Shown: piece by piece, positions 1 to 14,580 of the stretch
How the letters are laid out: each line of letters starts with the position of its first letter
How positions within the stretch are numbered: the stretch's first letter is position 1
Assembly: GCA_023525715.1 (NCBI GenBank)
Contig: CM042010.1
Coordinates: forward strand, 157,979,907-158,043,906
Origin: Cichorium intybus
Lineage: Eukaryota; Streptophyta; Magnoliopsida; Asterales; Asteraceae
Length of the DNA stretch: 64,000 bases
Reading direction: 5' to 3'
The notes under the pieces: generated by a model
Seen by the model: only the letters and a program-made list of their open reading frames with translations
Database searches by the model: none
Told to the model about the DNA's origin: nothing
Position numbers and translations under genes: made by a program

Positions 1-2052
<2,052 letters not shown>

Positions 2053-2760
2053 TAGGTTAAAAACCCGTGTGTTACACGGTTGACAAATTAAAAAAAACTT
2101 ATATATTAAGAAAACATTTTATTTAAAAGTACAATGTTATTAATGATATTTTTTTGCAAAGTTCAATGCTAATATATATAATTTTTTTTTTCCAAAAAAT
2201 GTCCTATAAATGAGCTTTAATGTAAAAGAAATATAAATTTTCCAAATCACCTAAAAGATTTCGATAAAAGTCATTTTTTTCAAAGTACAATGCTATTAAT
2301 GTACTTTTTGCAAAGTTCAATGCTAATTTTTCCAGAAAAAATGTCCTATAAACGAACTTTAATGTAAACAAAATGAAACTTTTCCGGATCATCTAGATAG
2401 ATTTCGAAAAGTCGTTTTTTCAAAGTACGATGCTAGTAATGAGCTTTTTTTTTGCAAAAGAAATGAAACTTTTCAAAGTACGATTACCTTTTTTTTTTTT
2501 TTTTTTTGTAAAGTTCGATGCTAAGAATGAATTTTTTTCGAGAAAATTGTAGATCTTTAACATACAAAAAACATGGAACTTTTATATATGATCTAAAAAG
2601 AATTTGAAAAAGTCATTTCTGTAATTTATGATGCTATTAATGAAATTTTTTGCAAAGCCCAATGCTAAAAATGATTTTTTTTTTCAACAAAAATTGTCCT
2701 ACAAATAAACCTTAATATACAAAAAAAAATCCAGATCATCATATAAATCTTTGTTAAATC
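2053..2760. repeat. Degenerate tandem repeat, possible Helitron 5' segment
   Basis: An irregular repeat of about 145-200 bp recurs four times. Each copy carries a variant of gCAAAGTTCAATGCTAA (near 2157, 2310, 2507 and 2652), followed by a variant of GTCCTATAAAtGAaCTTTAATGTA. The left border matches the Helitron-like word TACTAGGTTAAAAACCCG. No Rep/helicase ORF and no clear CTRR 3' end were found, so Helitron assignment is tentative. Confidence 0.5.
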
Positions 2761-3174
2761 CTTGTTAGAAATATGTTCCAAATTTGGAGACCCACGTTCA
2801 GATACTTTCTTATCTAACTACATATTTGATTGCATTAATATCTGATAAAAGTAGGTTAGTTTTGGTAGTATTAGTAATGCAAAAATCAAAGGTAGCCTAA
2901 TTTCAAGTACCAAACCCAAGCAGTAAATCTAGACTGTAAACCACAATGCATCAAGAATATTAGTGCTTTTACATTAAGGCATGAAATAACAACCTATTTT
3001 CATTTCTTCAAATTACACCAATGTAGCTTCAAAAATCTACCCGATTAGATTTTACAAACTACAACTGTTGTAATGAGAAAAAAATGTGTAATGAGGTAAT
3101 AGAAAGAAACGAAAGTAAGTTACTATAATAAAAGGATAAACGAAAGTATGTTGCTATTTCTTGCATTCATCCCT

Positions 3175-4360
3175 TTAAAGAATTGATGTTAGATGTAAAG
3201 GTAAGATAAACTTTACCCGTTGAACCAATGCTAATGTCCACCAGCAGCCAGGCAAACCATAGCCTGAATTGCTTAAAAACTGATGGCAAGACAAAAGCAA
3301 TAAGTATACACAAAATGAATAAAATAAAATAATTTCATAAAAATTGAGAAGAATGTCAGATATTCGATAAACAATCAAACATTTTAATTCACTTTTGAGA
3401 ACAAAAATATGGAATCTTTACCATGAGAAGAAGAGCACCCAAAGAAAACATTGTGCTCATTGAAAAACTAATAAATCTCAAATCATGTCCGGCCTGTAAA
3501 ACAAATGCCCTCATGCTATAAAAACAATATTAATATTAAAAAAACACATAACAGAAGTTTAACTTTTTTAAAAAGAAGCATACCAACAATGTCCCTTCAA
3601 GGCTATGTGTACTTGTTGTCAGACAAAGCAATGAAATATGGAAGTAGAACTTTGTGCATCTGCATTCAAGGAGCAAATAACACATTTGGCTTACATCATA
3701 GTTTAATAAAAATCCTTTGACTGCTAACCAAATACCTAAAATACCCCTTAATAAAACAAAAGAAAAAAAAACTGACCTCCTTACTTGAGGAGCACGTGAA
3801 AAAATTTGAGGGCATAACCAGGGAACAATTGTTCCAGCAGCACCTAATATTAGTCCACATGATGCACCAATTATCACCAGTGACTTTAACAACATTCGTG
3901 CCTGTATATTATAACATTACAATTTGTTACACTTAGTATAAAAAGTCAAACATGAAAAAAAGACGGATACCCATAAAAAATTAAGTTATAATATTAAATA
4001 TATTATATCACTAACTTTTGAGAGACTTCTTTTACCACCATAAATAAATGATTGAGCAGCTTGTGAAAGCGGGTCACCTTCTACTGCAAACATACAGTAT
4101 ACTTGGACAATGAGCTAATGGTAATTTGTTAGTTATACAAAACCTGATTGGACCTTAGTAAAAAGTCAAACTCAAAGTCAAACAAACCTACAGCAATAGT
4201 TTGTGTACCCATTGATGTAGCAAAGTACGCAAGTAAAGAATAGAATGCCACTTTTGAAATCATCATTATAAAGATAGGAGCAGCAAGTTTGAATATTTGG
4301 AAACGTTCAGAAGGTGAAAGACATGTAGCAAGGGTAGCAACAGTGGCACTATCCGAGAAT
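3175..4360 (-). pseudogene. Truncated MATE carrier pseudogene (EDS5/DTX46-47-like)
   Basis: Minus-strand exon fragments match the C-terminal half of plastid MATE transporters of the EDS5/DTX46-47 group. In order: around 4190-4330, a segment containing KLAAPIF..MMISKVAFY..LAYFATSMGTQTIA; around 4025-4135, QVYCMFAVEGDPLSQAAQSF; around 3790-3893, ARMLLKSLVIIGASCGLILG; around 3590-3675, MHKVLLPYF..STHSLEGTLL; 3422-3493, AGHDLRFISFSM; and 3175-3322, SGYGLPGCWWTL. Several junctions keep GT-AG signals. Defects: the N-terminal half is missing, about 8 nt are lost after the AH of the conserved AHQVM motif, a 2-nt frameshift lies before STHSLEG, and codons are missing around the expected MPE. Family members export salicylate precursors or phenolics from plastids; this copy should not be functional. 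Confidence 0.75.
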
Positions 4361-4807
4361 CAAAAATAAGAAGTATCAAATTTAGATAGAAGTAAGAAGT
4401 AATTACCGATGAAGGCCTTGGTGATCGGAAGGCATCCAAGTCTTCCGTAACGACCGCCGTCGACAACCGATCGAAAACCGGTTTGAATTCCGACGAATCT
4501 CATCACCTTATGCCTCTTCCGATCTCCGTCTGACACCAACCCCCCGGTGGAACCACCATTTTTATACCAAATAACAGACACGGAATACAAAGGTTTGTTG
4601 TAATTTCATTTGTTGCCATCTCCGATTCGTCCTTTTAAAATGACGACGGCGAACGATCAGAAATTAGAGTCTGGAAGAGTCTGCATCGAGATAGAGAGTA
4701 GAGCGATAGAATTAGCGTTCAAAACAACTGGATGTACAGACAGAGGGATATACGAGATGAAAAGAATCAAGATTTAATTGGGATTTAATTGCATAGTCTG
4801 ATTTGGT

Positions 4808-4866
4808 GCATATTTTTCCGGATTTATTGGTATTCAGTTTTTTCCGGATTTATTGGTGTTCAGTTT
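4808..4866. repeat. Short tandem duplication
   Basis: The word TTTTTCCGGATTTATTGGT followed by (a/g)TTCAGTTT occurs twice in direct succession. No function inferred. Confidence 0.7.
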
Positions 4867-5239
4867 CTAATCACATGAATAGGCGGGAAAATAAATTGCA
4901 CTGCTTTTAGAACCTGACATGTGGCAAAGTAATACCCTAAAAAAATGCCATGTGGCAGATAAATGATTCCTTTATTATAAAAGATAGATATAGAAGGAGG
5001 ATCGTGTAGGAACCCAAAATCCGGTAAGAACCGTAAGGACAAATCTGGACCTTTAATCATGAAAAATAGGTGGATAAGATTCAATGTGAATAAAATGTCA
5101 CATCTTAAAAACTTGGGGGCTACTTGTATAAAAATCAAAACTATTGGGTGGATAATACAAATTAATAAGGGCAATATGGTAATTGCAACGAGACCCCCAC
5201 CAGATTGCGACACTTGTCGCTACATGGTTTGCTGGGTTT

Positions 5240-6130
5240 TTTTTATTCCCCCGCTTAGTTTTTGGGCCATAACTTTTTTTTTCATTGTAAAAAAAATTCT
5301 AAAAAAACCAAAGTTCTTAAAATTTAATTCTCTACAAAACAAGCACAATCATGAAAATTTCAACAAAAAAATTATTTTTTATTATTATAAAAAATCAAAA
5401 AATAAAAAAATTCCAAAAATTATGAAAATTTAATAGATAATTATAGATATTATATTAGTAAGTTTGCAAAAAAATTGAAAAAAAAGGTTTTTTTCGTGTT
5501 CATTTTTATATTTTAAGTAAAAAACACATCAAAATAGCAAAAAAAATACATATGATCCAAAAATATTAAAACCAAAATATGTTTTATGATTTAAAACTTA
5601 TTATCTAAGATGCAATATTCGTTATGATTCAAGATCCAAAAGTCGTTATGATCCAAAACGAGTTAAAAAAACATATAACGACAAAATAATTCAAAACTTA
5701 TGATCCAAGATGCAAAAAAACTATGATCCAAAATGTTATGATCCAAAAATACATGATCCAAAACATTATGATTAAAAATATCATGATCCAAAATGATTAA
5801 ATTAAAGATAAGAAAAAAAACGTTAAAATTAAGATTAAAAAATATTAAAAATTAAAAAATATATACATAAAAAATGAAAAAAAAATTTAAAAATCGAGTG
5901 CTGTAGCATTCAAAAAAAATAATAAAAATAATAAAAATAAAAAAAAAATAAAAATCTAAAAACCGAGTATAATCGAAAATAAAAAAATTTAAAAAAAATA
6001 ATTTAAAAAAAAATAAATAAAAAATAAAAAATAAAAAATAAAAAATAAAAAAAATGAAAAAAAACGAAAAAGGAAAAAAAACAAAAAAAAACTCACTTAA
6101 ATCACGTTGAAAAAAACCCACTTAAAAAAC
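5240..6130. repeat. A-rich low-complexity DNA with ATGATCCAAAA motif
   Basis: Long A-runs and the word ATGATCCAAAA (with variants) repeated about ten times between 5548 and 5800, then almost pure A/T up to 6110. ORFs called here (5059-5433 plus; 5852-6121 minus, nearly all Phe/Ile) are composition artefacts. Confidence 0.8.
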
Positions 6131-6274
6131 CCACTTAAATACTCGAGTTCGTATTTCGTTCCGTGGACGTGCGTCGCACGTGATTGTGTCACGTCGAAGG
6201 AAGATGTTTTGACGTTATTGCCCTTATGAGAATGATTGGATGAGAAGAGTCATCGCGGTTCCTACCGGATCCTA

Positions 6275-7428
<1,154 letters not shown>

Positions 7429-8960
7429 CTCTCCCAGTTGGGTTTCAACGTTAGAAATGCTAGTTCTTGTTTTTCTTGTTGGAATTTTTGGGTGTTTGTG
7501 GCTAATGACTTGACAATGTCTTCAAGGGATATTCCGGAGCTACTCAGTTGAGATTGATGTGTTTATTTTTTATGATAATGGGGTTGGTGTTGTTGTCTTG
7601 GTTGATAGGATTGTTGATGTTGTTGTTATGGGTATTGTGGTATTGCTAAGGCATGTTGCGGAAGCGGTTTTGGAGCATAAACAAGTTGGGATTCGGCCAC
7701 CAACTTGAATTGTAAGATGAATGGTATTTCGATTGCCTATGATGTTGTCCTTGTTATCCTCCCATGGCATTGACTTGTACGACATCTTCATTCAAAGTGG
7801 GGCACATATCTATGGGATGGCCCACGGTGGCACAAATAACATACATTATCATTTGTTGGCTACTTCCCATTGATAATTGTTGTACAACGGTAGTTGAATT
7901 GCTCCAAGATTAGATTTGTCCACTTCAATAACCTGTTGATGAGAATTGTTGGAAATAGTGTCCAATGTCATTAACTTCATTAGCTGCTAGTGATATTTCT
8001 AATAATAGCAGGGTCCTTTTGGGTTGCCTTCACGACCCAGTAAAACAAATAGTGACAGAAATTAAGTGAGAATATTTAGTTTATTAATTTATGTTGAAAT
8101 AAATTAATTAGAAACTAATTAGTGATTAACTAATAATTAATTTATAGAAATCAATTACAAGGATTGGATTGTAATTAATTAAGAGTTTAATTAATCAAAG
8201 ACAGTCCACATGGCAGTTTGTAAAGAGGCTCCTTAAGTTTGGAACCCTATGAGCCCTCTAGTATAAATAGACGCTTATAGGTCAAACCCTAAGCATCCCT
8301 TGGCCTCCTTGTGTGCCGCCACCCTCCCCTATCCCTTTCATCTATTCTTTGTCGATTTCCAATACCCTTTCCAAGGGTTTTTGGATCTTGTCTTCAGCCT
8401 AGAGGAAGTTATGTCAGTCTGGTTTTCTGGTGTTCGTGGGTGTGAGTCGTTAGAGGGATTTTGGTTTGGATCCTTACATCCAAACAAATGTATGATTCAT
8501 AATTCATCTTGTTAGTTGACGCAATTGATATGAACTATATGATCCTTGATTATGAACATGATGATTCTTGTTTTGAATTTTATATAAACATGTGATTTGA
8601 TATTGTTAAGTCTTCTACTGCATGAATGTTTTTGTTATTATGATTAAATCCCAACAAGAATCTCTTCACATGTCTTGTCAGGGACCAAAGTGTTGGGAAA
8701 TTGTGGCCATGGTTGAAATAAGTTCCAGACTTTGTTGTAGCGTTTTACTAAAAATATCACTGCCATTAGATGTATCAACCAATCTTCTTTCCATAGGTAG
8801 CAAGCATTCATTAAAATGTTGGATAAGAAGTTGTTCGGGAATTTGGTGTTGAGGACAACTAGCACAAAGACTATTGAATCTTTCCCAATAATCATGAAGA
8901 GATTCTTTTTAGCCTTGGCAGATTCCAAAAATGTCGTTACGAAGTGCGGATGCTCTTGTA
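7429..8960 (-). pseudogene. Decayed Ty3 retrotransposon gag (Athila/Tat-like), split by a solo LTR
   Basis: Read on the minus strand across frameshifts, 8950-8660 gives ESLHDYWERFNSLCASCPQH..PEQLLIQHFNECLLPMERR, the usual gag core of plant Athila/Tat-like elements. After the interrupting LTR the frame resumes near 7940, giving a zinc knuckle CX2CX4HX4C (CYLC..ATVGHPIDMC, about 7860-7800, one frameshift inside it), VVQVNAMGG, an Asn/Gln-rich stretch, and finally LEDIVKSLATNTQKFQQE near 7540-7480. The matching primer-binding site and LTR lie upstream in the sense direction at 9121 and beyond, so this is one element, missing pol. Confidence 0.7.
7947..8656 (+). mobile_element. Solo Copia-type LTR, 710 bp, TSD AGAAT
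   Basis: It starts TGTTGGAAATAG and ends ATCCCAACA, giving the 6-bp terminal inverted repeat TGTTGG/CCAACA. It is flanked by perfect 5-bp target duplications AGAAT at 7942-7946 and 8657-8661. A TATA box (AGTATAAATAGACG) lies near 8260. There is no internal retrotransposon sequence; the flanks on both sides are the two halves of one older gag. This is the product expected from recombination between the two LTRs of a former full element. The internal word ATAGCAGGGTCCTTTTGGG also occurs in the minus-strand LTR at 23336-24247. Confidence 0.9.
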
Positions 8961-9120
8961 GCAGGATAAAACTTGTCTATAAAACTATGCGATCAATTCA
9001 TAAAAGTATATATTTGGTGGTTGTCGATGCCAACAATTTGGTGGTTGTCGATCAATTCATAAAACTTGTCTATAAAACTATGGGATCAATTCATAAAAAT
9101 GAACTGATTAAAAATAGCAG

Positions 9121-9138
9121 TCCCCGGCAACGGCGCCA
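9121..9138 (-). other. Primer-binding site, tRNA-Asp type
   Basis: On the minus strand it reads TGGCGCCGTTGCCGGGGA, complementary to the 3' end of plant tRNA-Asp(GUC). This PBS is typical of Athila/Tat elements. It lies between the gag remnant and the LTR starting at 9144. Confidence 0.85.
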
Positions 9139-9143
9139 AAATT

Positions 9144-11232
9144 TGGTGGTTGTCGATGCCAACAAAATTAAACCACGGAGACTGGTTCGACTTATAAAAC
9201 TATGTGATCAATTTCATAAAAGTATATATTTTTAAACAAAGTAAAAGAAAAATGGGGGTTTACTTTGTTTGTTGATTTCAAAATGTCAATAAAGTAATGT
9301 AATCAAATTTTGGCGAAGTGAATCAAATATGGAGAAACAATCAATATTGAGATTTCATCGGAATTCCAACCAGTAGGTTCATCATCAAGGTTTATAGTGC
9401 AATGTATTTGATTTAATCTAGCTTGACTATAGCATTTCATAAGCTTGAAATACCTAGATTCTTCTTAGTTGCATGGAAATTAGAAAAGTTCTTAATAATC
9501 GTCTTAATCAAAGCCAATAGTCAAATAACCATCCAACTCAAGTAAATTGACTAGCAATATGGATCTAAGAATCACCAAGCTCAAAGGAAATCAATAAGCT
9601 TCCACTTCTCTTTGAAGAATACAACTCCATGATTTTAAAAATGAATATAAGCATCCATTAAAACCATTTGTCACTAATTTGTTTTAGAAATCGATTACGT
9701 AATTATAAAAACAAATGACAATAATCATTCAAGCATTCAAACTCACGAATAAGAACACAAGACCAATTTGAAGATGTAAACAAGGTTGTATTCATAAATT
9801 AGAAACCAAATACTTAAAACCTTTCAAAACCTAGCTAATTGTTCAACGATTCACCCAATATTGATAGTAAGGAACCAGCCAAGCATGACTAGAACATCAA
9901 GCATAAAGATAAGAAATGTACCAAACATTCAATAATTTTGAAATATGACAAATCCAAGTGAATAAAAATGTAGAAAATGCTCAAAAATGGTTCTCCAAGC
10001 CCTAGTCTTTGTTTTTAGTCGTGGTCTGATGAAAGTGAATGGGAAACCCCTTTCCCAAGCTCCAAAAATAACAGCTCCAAAGGTGAAATGAAGAAAAATC
10101 CCTCAGCCCAACTCGTGCGGCCCACGGGAGGCTAGTGCAATTTGCCACGTCGGCCGCGTGGACTCGCAGAAAGCCCATTATGGGCCTGATTTGGTCTTTT
10201 TCAACAAAAGCAAGCCTTGTCCCTTTCCTCATTTTTTTAAATCTGGGTTTGACCTCTTGTTGACCATCACATGGGCTCTAAAACACCAACTTAGCCCAAT
10301 GACATCCATTTTGATCCAAAGCCTCATCCAAGTCCAAAAACCACATGTCATCCATGCATCCTGCAAAAGCGTCTCGCTCCGCGCTAATAGTCGAAAATAT
10401 CTACAATAAACACAAAACACTAGAAAGTATCATCAAATTATAAAAATAACAAAAAGGGAAAATATGCATGAAAATTACACTAAAAATGAATTAAAATATG
10501 ATAAATAAATTATAAATAGTAGGGGTGGCAATTCTCGACATGACGAAAATAAACGGGTTTGGGTTAGAGATTTCAACACGTTTAATTAAACAGGTTGACA
10601 CGACACAACACAAAATTTAAATGGGTTGAGTTTGGGTCCAACATTTTAACTTGATAATTACACAATAACGATCCGTTTATTTATATGAAAGTTCTTTTAA
10701 TTCTTTAGGTAAATTGGACATGTCTGAAACCAAAATCAAATGTCAAAGAAAACTTTAGGTTGAACTGTTTTTTAATGTAGAAGTCACTAATTAGTTTGCC
10801 TGAGTCAAGACATAAATTTAGGTTTTCATTTTGTCATTAATATCTCATACTCCACAATCGTACACTGACACTTTATCCTCACTGGGACTTCGTTTTTTCT
10901 AAACTTATTGTAAATTTCATCCAACCGACTCCCAAACTATTATTCATTCCAATTATTTACTCTTTATTTTTCCACCTCACAAACTCTTACTTTTTCAACA
11001 TATTCGGTGTTTCAATCTTGCATGATACGACACATTTACAAAGTAAACGGATTGACACGTCAACCCGCCAACCCGAAACAAAAATAACCGGGTTGACACG
11101 ACACAATAACTAAGGGGGTTGAGTTTGGGTCAAGCTATCTCAACCCGCCAATCCACCAACCCGACACGAACACAATACGACATGACCCGATTGGCAGGCC
11201 TAATAAAAAGAAGTAATAAAAACGAAATATCA
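9144..11232 (-). mobile_element. Athila/Tat-type 5' LTR (decayed), containing a hAT MITE
   Basis: The sense-strand LTR ends CATCGACAACCACCA directly before the PBS (9138). Its start is placed at TGATATTTCG (rc of 11223-11232), because the other Athila-type LTRs here also start TGAT. The far border is therefore an inference. The body carries a GC-rich interrupted palindrome CCACG..CGTGG at 10145-10161. Fragments of the LTR terminus (TTGGTGGTTGTCGATGCCAA) are duplicated at 9010-9060, inside the leader. Confidence 0.6.
10520..11202. mobile_element. Non-autonomous hAT element (MITE), 683 bp
   Basis: The ends are TAGGGGTGGCAAT and ATTGGCAGGCCTA, inverted repeats matching 10 of 13, with the TAGG..TG pattern of hAT termini. 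Flanking 8-bp target duplications are ATAAATAG (10512-10519) and ATAAAAAG (11203-11210), one mismatch. The interior is rich in repeated subterminal words such as ACCCGCCAACCCG and GGTTGACACGACAC. There is no coding capacity. Confidence 0.88.
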
Positions 11233-12040
11233 CAAAGCATCCTAAGCTCTTTTAGATGTGCTAGATTTTAAATTTTTTATATTTTTTATATCTCAACCAC
11301 TAAGCTCTTATCGTAGCAAGGTATGTTTCTATAACCACATGGGTTGGAACTTATACAAGTCTTGGAATAAAATAAAGCATGTTGTTCAATCGAATATATC
11401 ATATTACTAAAAGTTAACCTACAATATTTTATGGATCCATTAAGGAATTATGTAACATATTCTTTGTCGCTCTGTCTAATCAACATTTAACAGAGAATCT
11501 ATCAAAAATGGTTCACATAAATCCCCAATGATATCAAAGAATCTTGCCTAAAGATATTAAAAAGAAATTCGGGCAACATAATTCTAGCTGTATTTAGAAA
11601 ATGAATATATACAATTTTATATGCTTACTAACAAGTAACAACCCCTTTTCTACGGCCTTATACTTACGTTACGTGTATCAGGGTTTTTTTAGAAAGGCAT
11701 TAATAGAGAAACTGTGAAAAACAAGAGTATTTTAAATAGGAACGATTGATTTTCCCCTTTTTGAATGCATGTGTATAAAACTAAACTTCACAATAGTTCT
11801 ATCTACAAAAATACAAAATCATTTTAGATTCAAAAAAGGTAACGACCAGTCCCTTTTGCTCCTCGCCAATAGCTCGAGGATCAGTGTTGGAGATGTAATC
11901 ACAATGTTCTTAAAATAATAAACTCAAGTACATGACTGGTCATGAGACCGCACTTATTATATACTCATACAATTACTAAATTAGAATGTCTCCCACACGT
12001 TTTATATTCGTTATATTATTAGTTTGACATGTAAAACACA
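11233..12040. other. Intergenic DNA, nothing recognised
   Basis: AT-rich with no convincing ORF, RNA gene or transposon end on either strand. Confidence 0.5.
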
Positions 12041-12043
12041 AAG

Positions 12044-12115
12044 TTAGCTCAGCTGAGTTGGAGGGACGTGCGCCTCCTAAACCAGGCCGTCCTTCATTCG
12101 GGTTTGTATTTTAAA
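12044..12115 (+). repeat. tRNA-like segment, possible SINE head
   Basis: The sequence GTTAGCTCAGCTGAGTTGGA contains a consensus-like RNA polymerase III A box (TAGCTCAGCTG). An anticodon-arm-like CTCCTAAACCAGG and a weak B-box-like CATTCGGGTTTG follow. The cloverleaf is imperfect, so I do not call it a tRNA gene. A tRNA-derived SINE relic fits better. Confidence 0.35.
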
Positions 12116-12319
12116 TTTCACTTATAGCAACAATTTCTTATTATTTACAATTTACATCTTGCTTTTTTATTTTACAATTACATACAAAAAGATAACAACG
12201 CATTAAATAAATTGATATAACATGAACCAGTATCTTCAATTTTCAATTCATATATAACTTAAGTTGATGGTAGGCGGGTAACAGTGATACAACCGACATC
12301 CACTCCACATCAGCTACAA

Positions 12320-12499
12320 GGTTGAGTTTTTGAAGGAGAGAAGAAAGGAAGAAAAGAGGAGGGGGTGGTTGCCGGCAACAAGAGAGGAGAAGAGAAGAGG
12401 AAGAGAAGAAGAAGAGAAGAGAGACAGCGGCAAAGGTATGCCGCTCACACTTGCCGCCCACTCCTTGCCGCACCCAAGGCCCGGTGTTTGCCGCCGGCA
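12320..12499. other. Purine-rich tract followed by GC-rich GCCGCC words
   Basis: A GA-rich stretch (12330-12430), then repeated CTTGCCGCC / GCCGGCAA words that continue on the far side of the MITE at 12951-13015. ORFs here are compositional (Lys/Arg/Glu-rich or Ser/Leu-rich) and have no domain. Probably part of an unidentified older element. Confidence 0.4.
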
Positions 12500-12950
12500 A
12501 GGGGCGGATTCAAGGGGGTTCCAGGGTGTGCCCTTGCACCAGCTCAATTTCCGGGCGACTCTATCATAATATAGTTCATACTCTTAGCTTCGCGTGGATA
12601 TATAATTCGTCGTCTAATGATTTTTTCTTGATTTGATATGATTTTTACAAGTTATGACCACAAAACAGACTCACCCAAAATGATCAATGAGAAATTGATC
12701 TTTTCACACTACTTATGTTCAGATTCAACTTTCGGACTCAACTAACCAAAGATACTAAACTCCAATACGGAACTTTTTGCACCAACCTCAACCTCATACG
12801 ACTTTTCTAAAATTAGTTATGATTTTTACAAAATAGGGACAGATTGCAGCAAAATTAGAAAAGTTTACCAAAATATTTTCAAGCTAGGGTTTCTATCCGG
12901 GAAATTTTTTTTGGATGCACCCCCTAGTAATAATTCCTGGATCCGCCCCT
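12500..12950. mobile_element. Mutator-like MITE, 451 bp, 10-bp TSD
   Basis: The ends are AGGGGCGGATTCA and TGGATCCGCCCCT, inverted repeats of about 10-13 bp. They are flanked by a perfect 10-bp direct repeat GCCGCCGGCA at 12490-12499 and 12951-12960. A 9-11 bp target duplication fits Mutator-like elements better than hAT (8 bp). No transposase is encoded. Confidence 0.85.
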
Positions 12951-13807
12951 GCCGCCGGCAAATGCAGCCACGTAAGATGCCGCCGATGCTTTTCTCCCCC
13001 ACTCCGCCCAGCCTTAGTAACTTATTTTTCAAATAAATACAGGATTTCCGCTGCAAGCGCGAGGTGCAAACCCTAGTTAATACCAAGTTACTAACATCCC
13101 TATCTTTAGAACAAACATTTAAAGACACATTATTTATGATTTCGATACAAGTTTACTTATACTGCAATAAATATGTAGATTGTACCCAATTTTCTCCAAG
13201 ATTCTTGCAGACATGTCAAAAAGAAATGTTTCACACTTATAATAATGTAAGAAAGTCCGGGCTTATAAGCGTATAAAGGCGATAATATTTGCTTTACTTA
13301 TGTACAACATAAGTTCACACTTAGATAAGTGCTTACAGGTGAATATCAACAAAACATACGAATTTAGAAGCAATCGCAACGCAATACATACTTTTAAGTG
13401 TGTAAACATGTCCTAAATACGTAAATTTAACTAATTTGTTGTAATGTTATATGTTAATCAATAACCATTATAACATAAGCGTAGGATCCATTGTGCTCTT
13501 TATTTATTTTTAACATATATGATTAAAGGTATTTTAATGTGTAATTAATTTTAATAGTATGGTAAAAGGAACCCCCTTTAGAAAAAGTAAGTAAGCATCT
13601 AAAGACTAATTGGAAAATAACTCGAGCTTTAAGAGGTTCTAGTTCTAATAGGATCAGTCGCCCACTTTGAAGTTGACCACAAAAAGATTTATGCACCAAT
13701 ATAAATATGTTTATGGTGTTTATTCATTCATTAATCTAATAAATATATAAAGAGTTTGTTGGTTTCGTTACCACACAAAAATGTTTAATTTGGTACATAA
13801 GTTGATA

Positions 13808-13810
<3 letters not shown>

Positions 13811-13846
<36 letters not shown>
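13811..13846. repeat. (TA)n microsatellite
   Basis: About 36 bp of TA directly preceding a 315-bp direct repeat. Confidence 0.9.
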
Positions 13847-13849
<3 letters not shown>

Positions 13850-14375
13850 AAAGCACTTTAGTGTCACATGGCATCTTTTTAAGCCTTTATTCCACATGTC
13901 ACTCTAAGTTTAATTCAATCTAAATTCAAAATAAATCATAATAAATCATGTTTATGATTTCCGGATATCACAATCTAAATTCAAAAAACCCCTAAAAAAT
14001 ACATATCCTATCATTTGTAAATTTAAATAGAATTCATCTAAATTCAAAAAATCCATAAAATAAAAATAGATTCAACTCTAAATCATTATTCAAAAAAATT
14101 ATCTATAAATCATTATTCAAAAAATTTATCTATTTTCAGTACCCATCTATACATACTAATAAACAAAGCACTCTAGTGTCACGTGACATCCTTTTAAGGC
14201 CTTTATTCTACATGGCACTCTAAGTTTAATTCAATCTAAATTCAAAATAAATCCCAATAAATCAGGTTTATAATTTTCGGATATCACAATCTAAATTCAA
14301 AAAAACCCCTAAAAATACATATCTATCCTTTTTAAATTTAAATAGAATTCATCTAAATTCAAAAAATCCTTAAAA
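13846..14375. repeat. Tandem direct repeat, 315-bp period, two copies
   Basis: The segment starting AAACAAAGCACT(t/c)TAGTGTCAC at 13846 restarts at 14161 with the same order of words (CTCTAAGTTTAATTCAATCT, CGGATATCACAATC, ATAGAATTCATCTAAATTC). The copies differ by scattered substitutions and small indels, so the duplication is old. No ORF. Confidence 0.85.
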
Positions 14376-14580
14376 TTCTGGTTTAACAACTATATTTTTT
14401 TTGTTCCATAAAAACCACCCAAACTTTCAGAAAATTTCATATTGACCACTGTTCATTTTATTTTATAACTTTTAACGATTATTTTCATCGAAATACTATG
14501 TGAAAAGTTTCATATCGGCATTTGAAGCAAATATTGGAACTTTATTGCAGTGAAAAAGATACATAAAGTTTTCTATGCAT

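Noticed and set aside
5059..6121. ORFs of 124 and 89 codons in A-rich DNA
   Set aside because: Pure composition effect (Lys/Asn or Phe/Ile); no domain or start context.
12243..12636. Overlapping ORFs on both strands around the purine tract
   Set aside because: Low-complexity Arg/Lys/Glu or Ser/Leu proteins; they cross the end of a MITE.
13846..14160. Helitron with TC start near 14146 (TCTATACATACTAATAAA)
   Set aside because: No CTRR hairpin end or Rep/helicase found; a simple tandem duplication explains the data.
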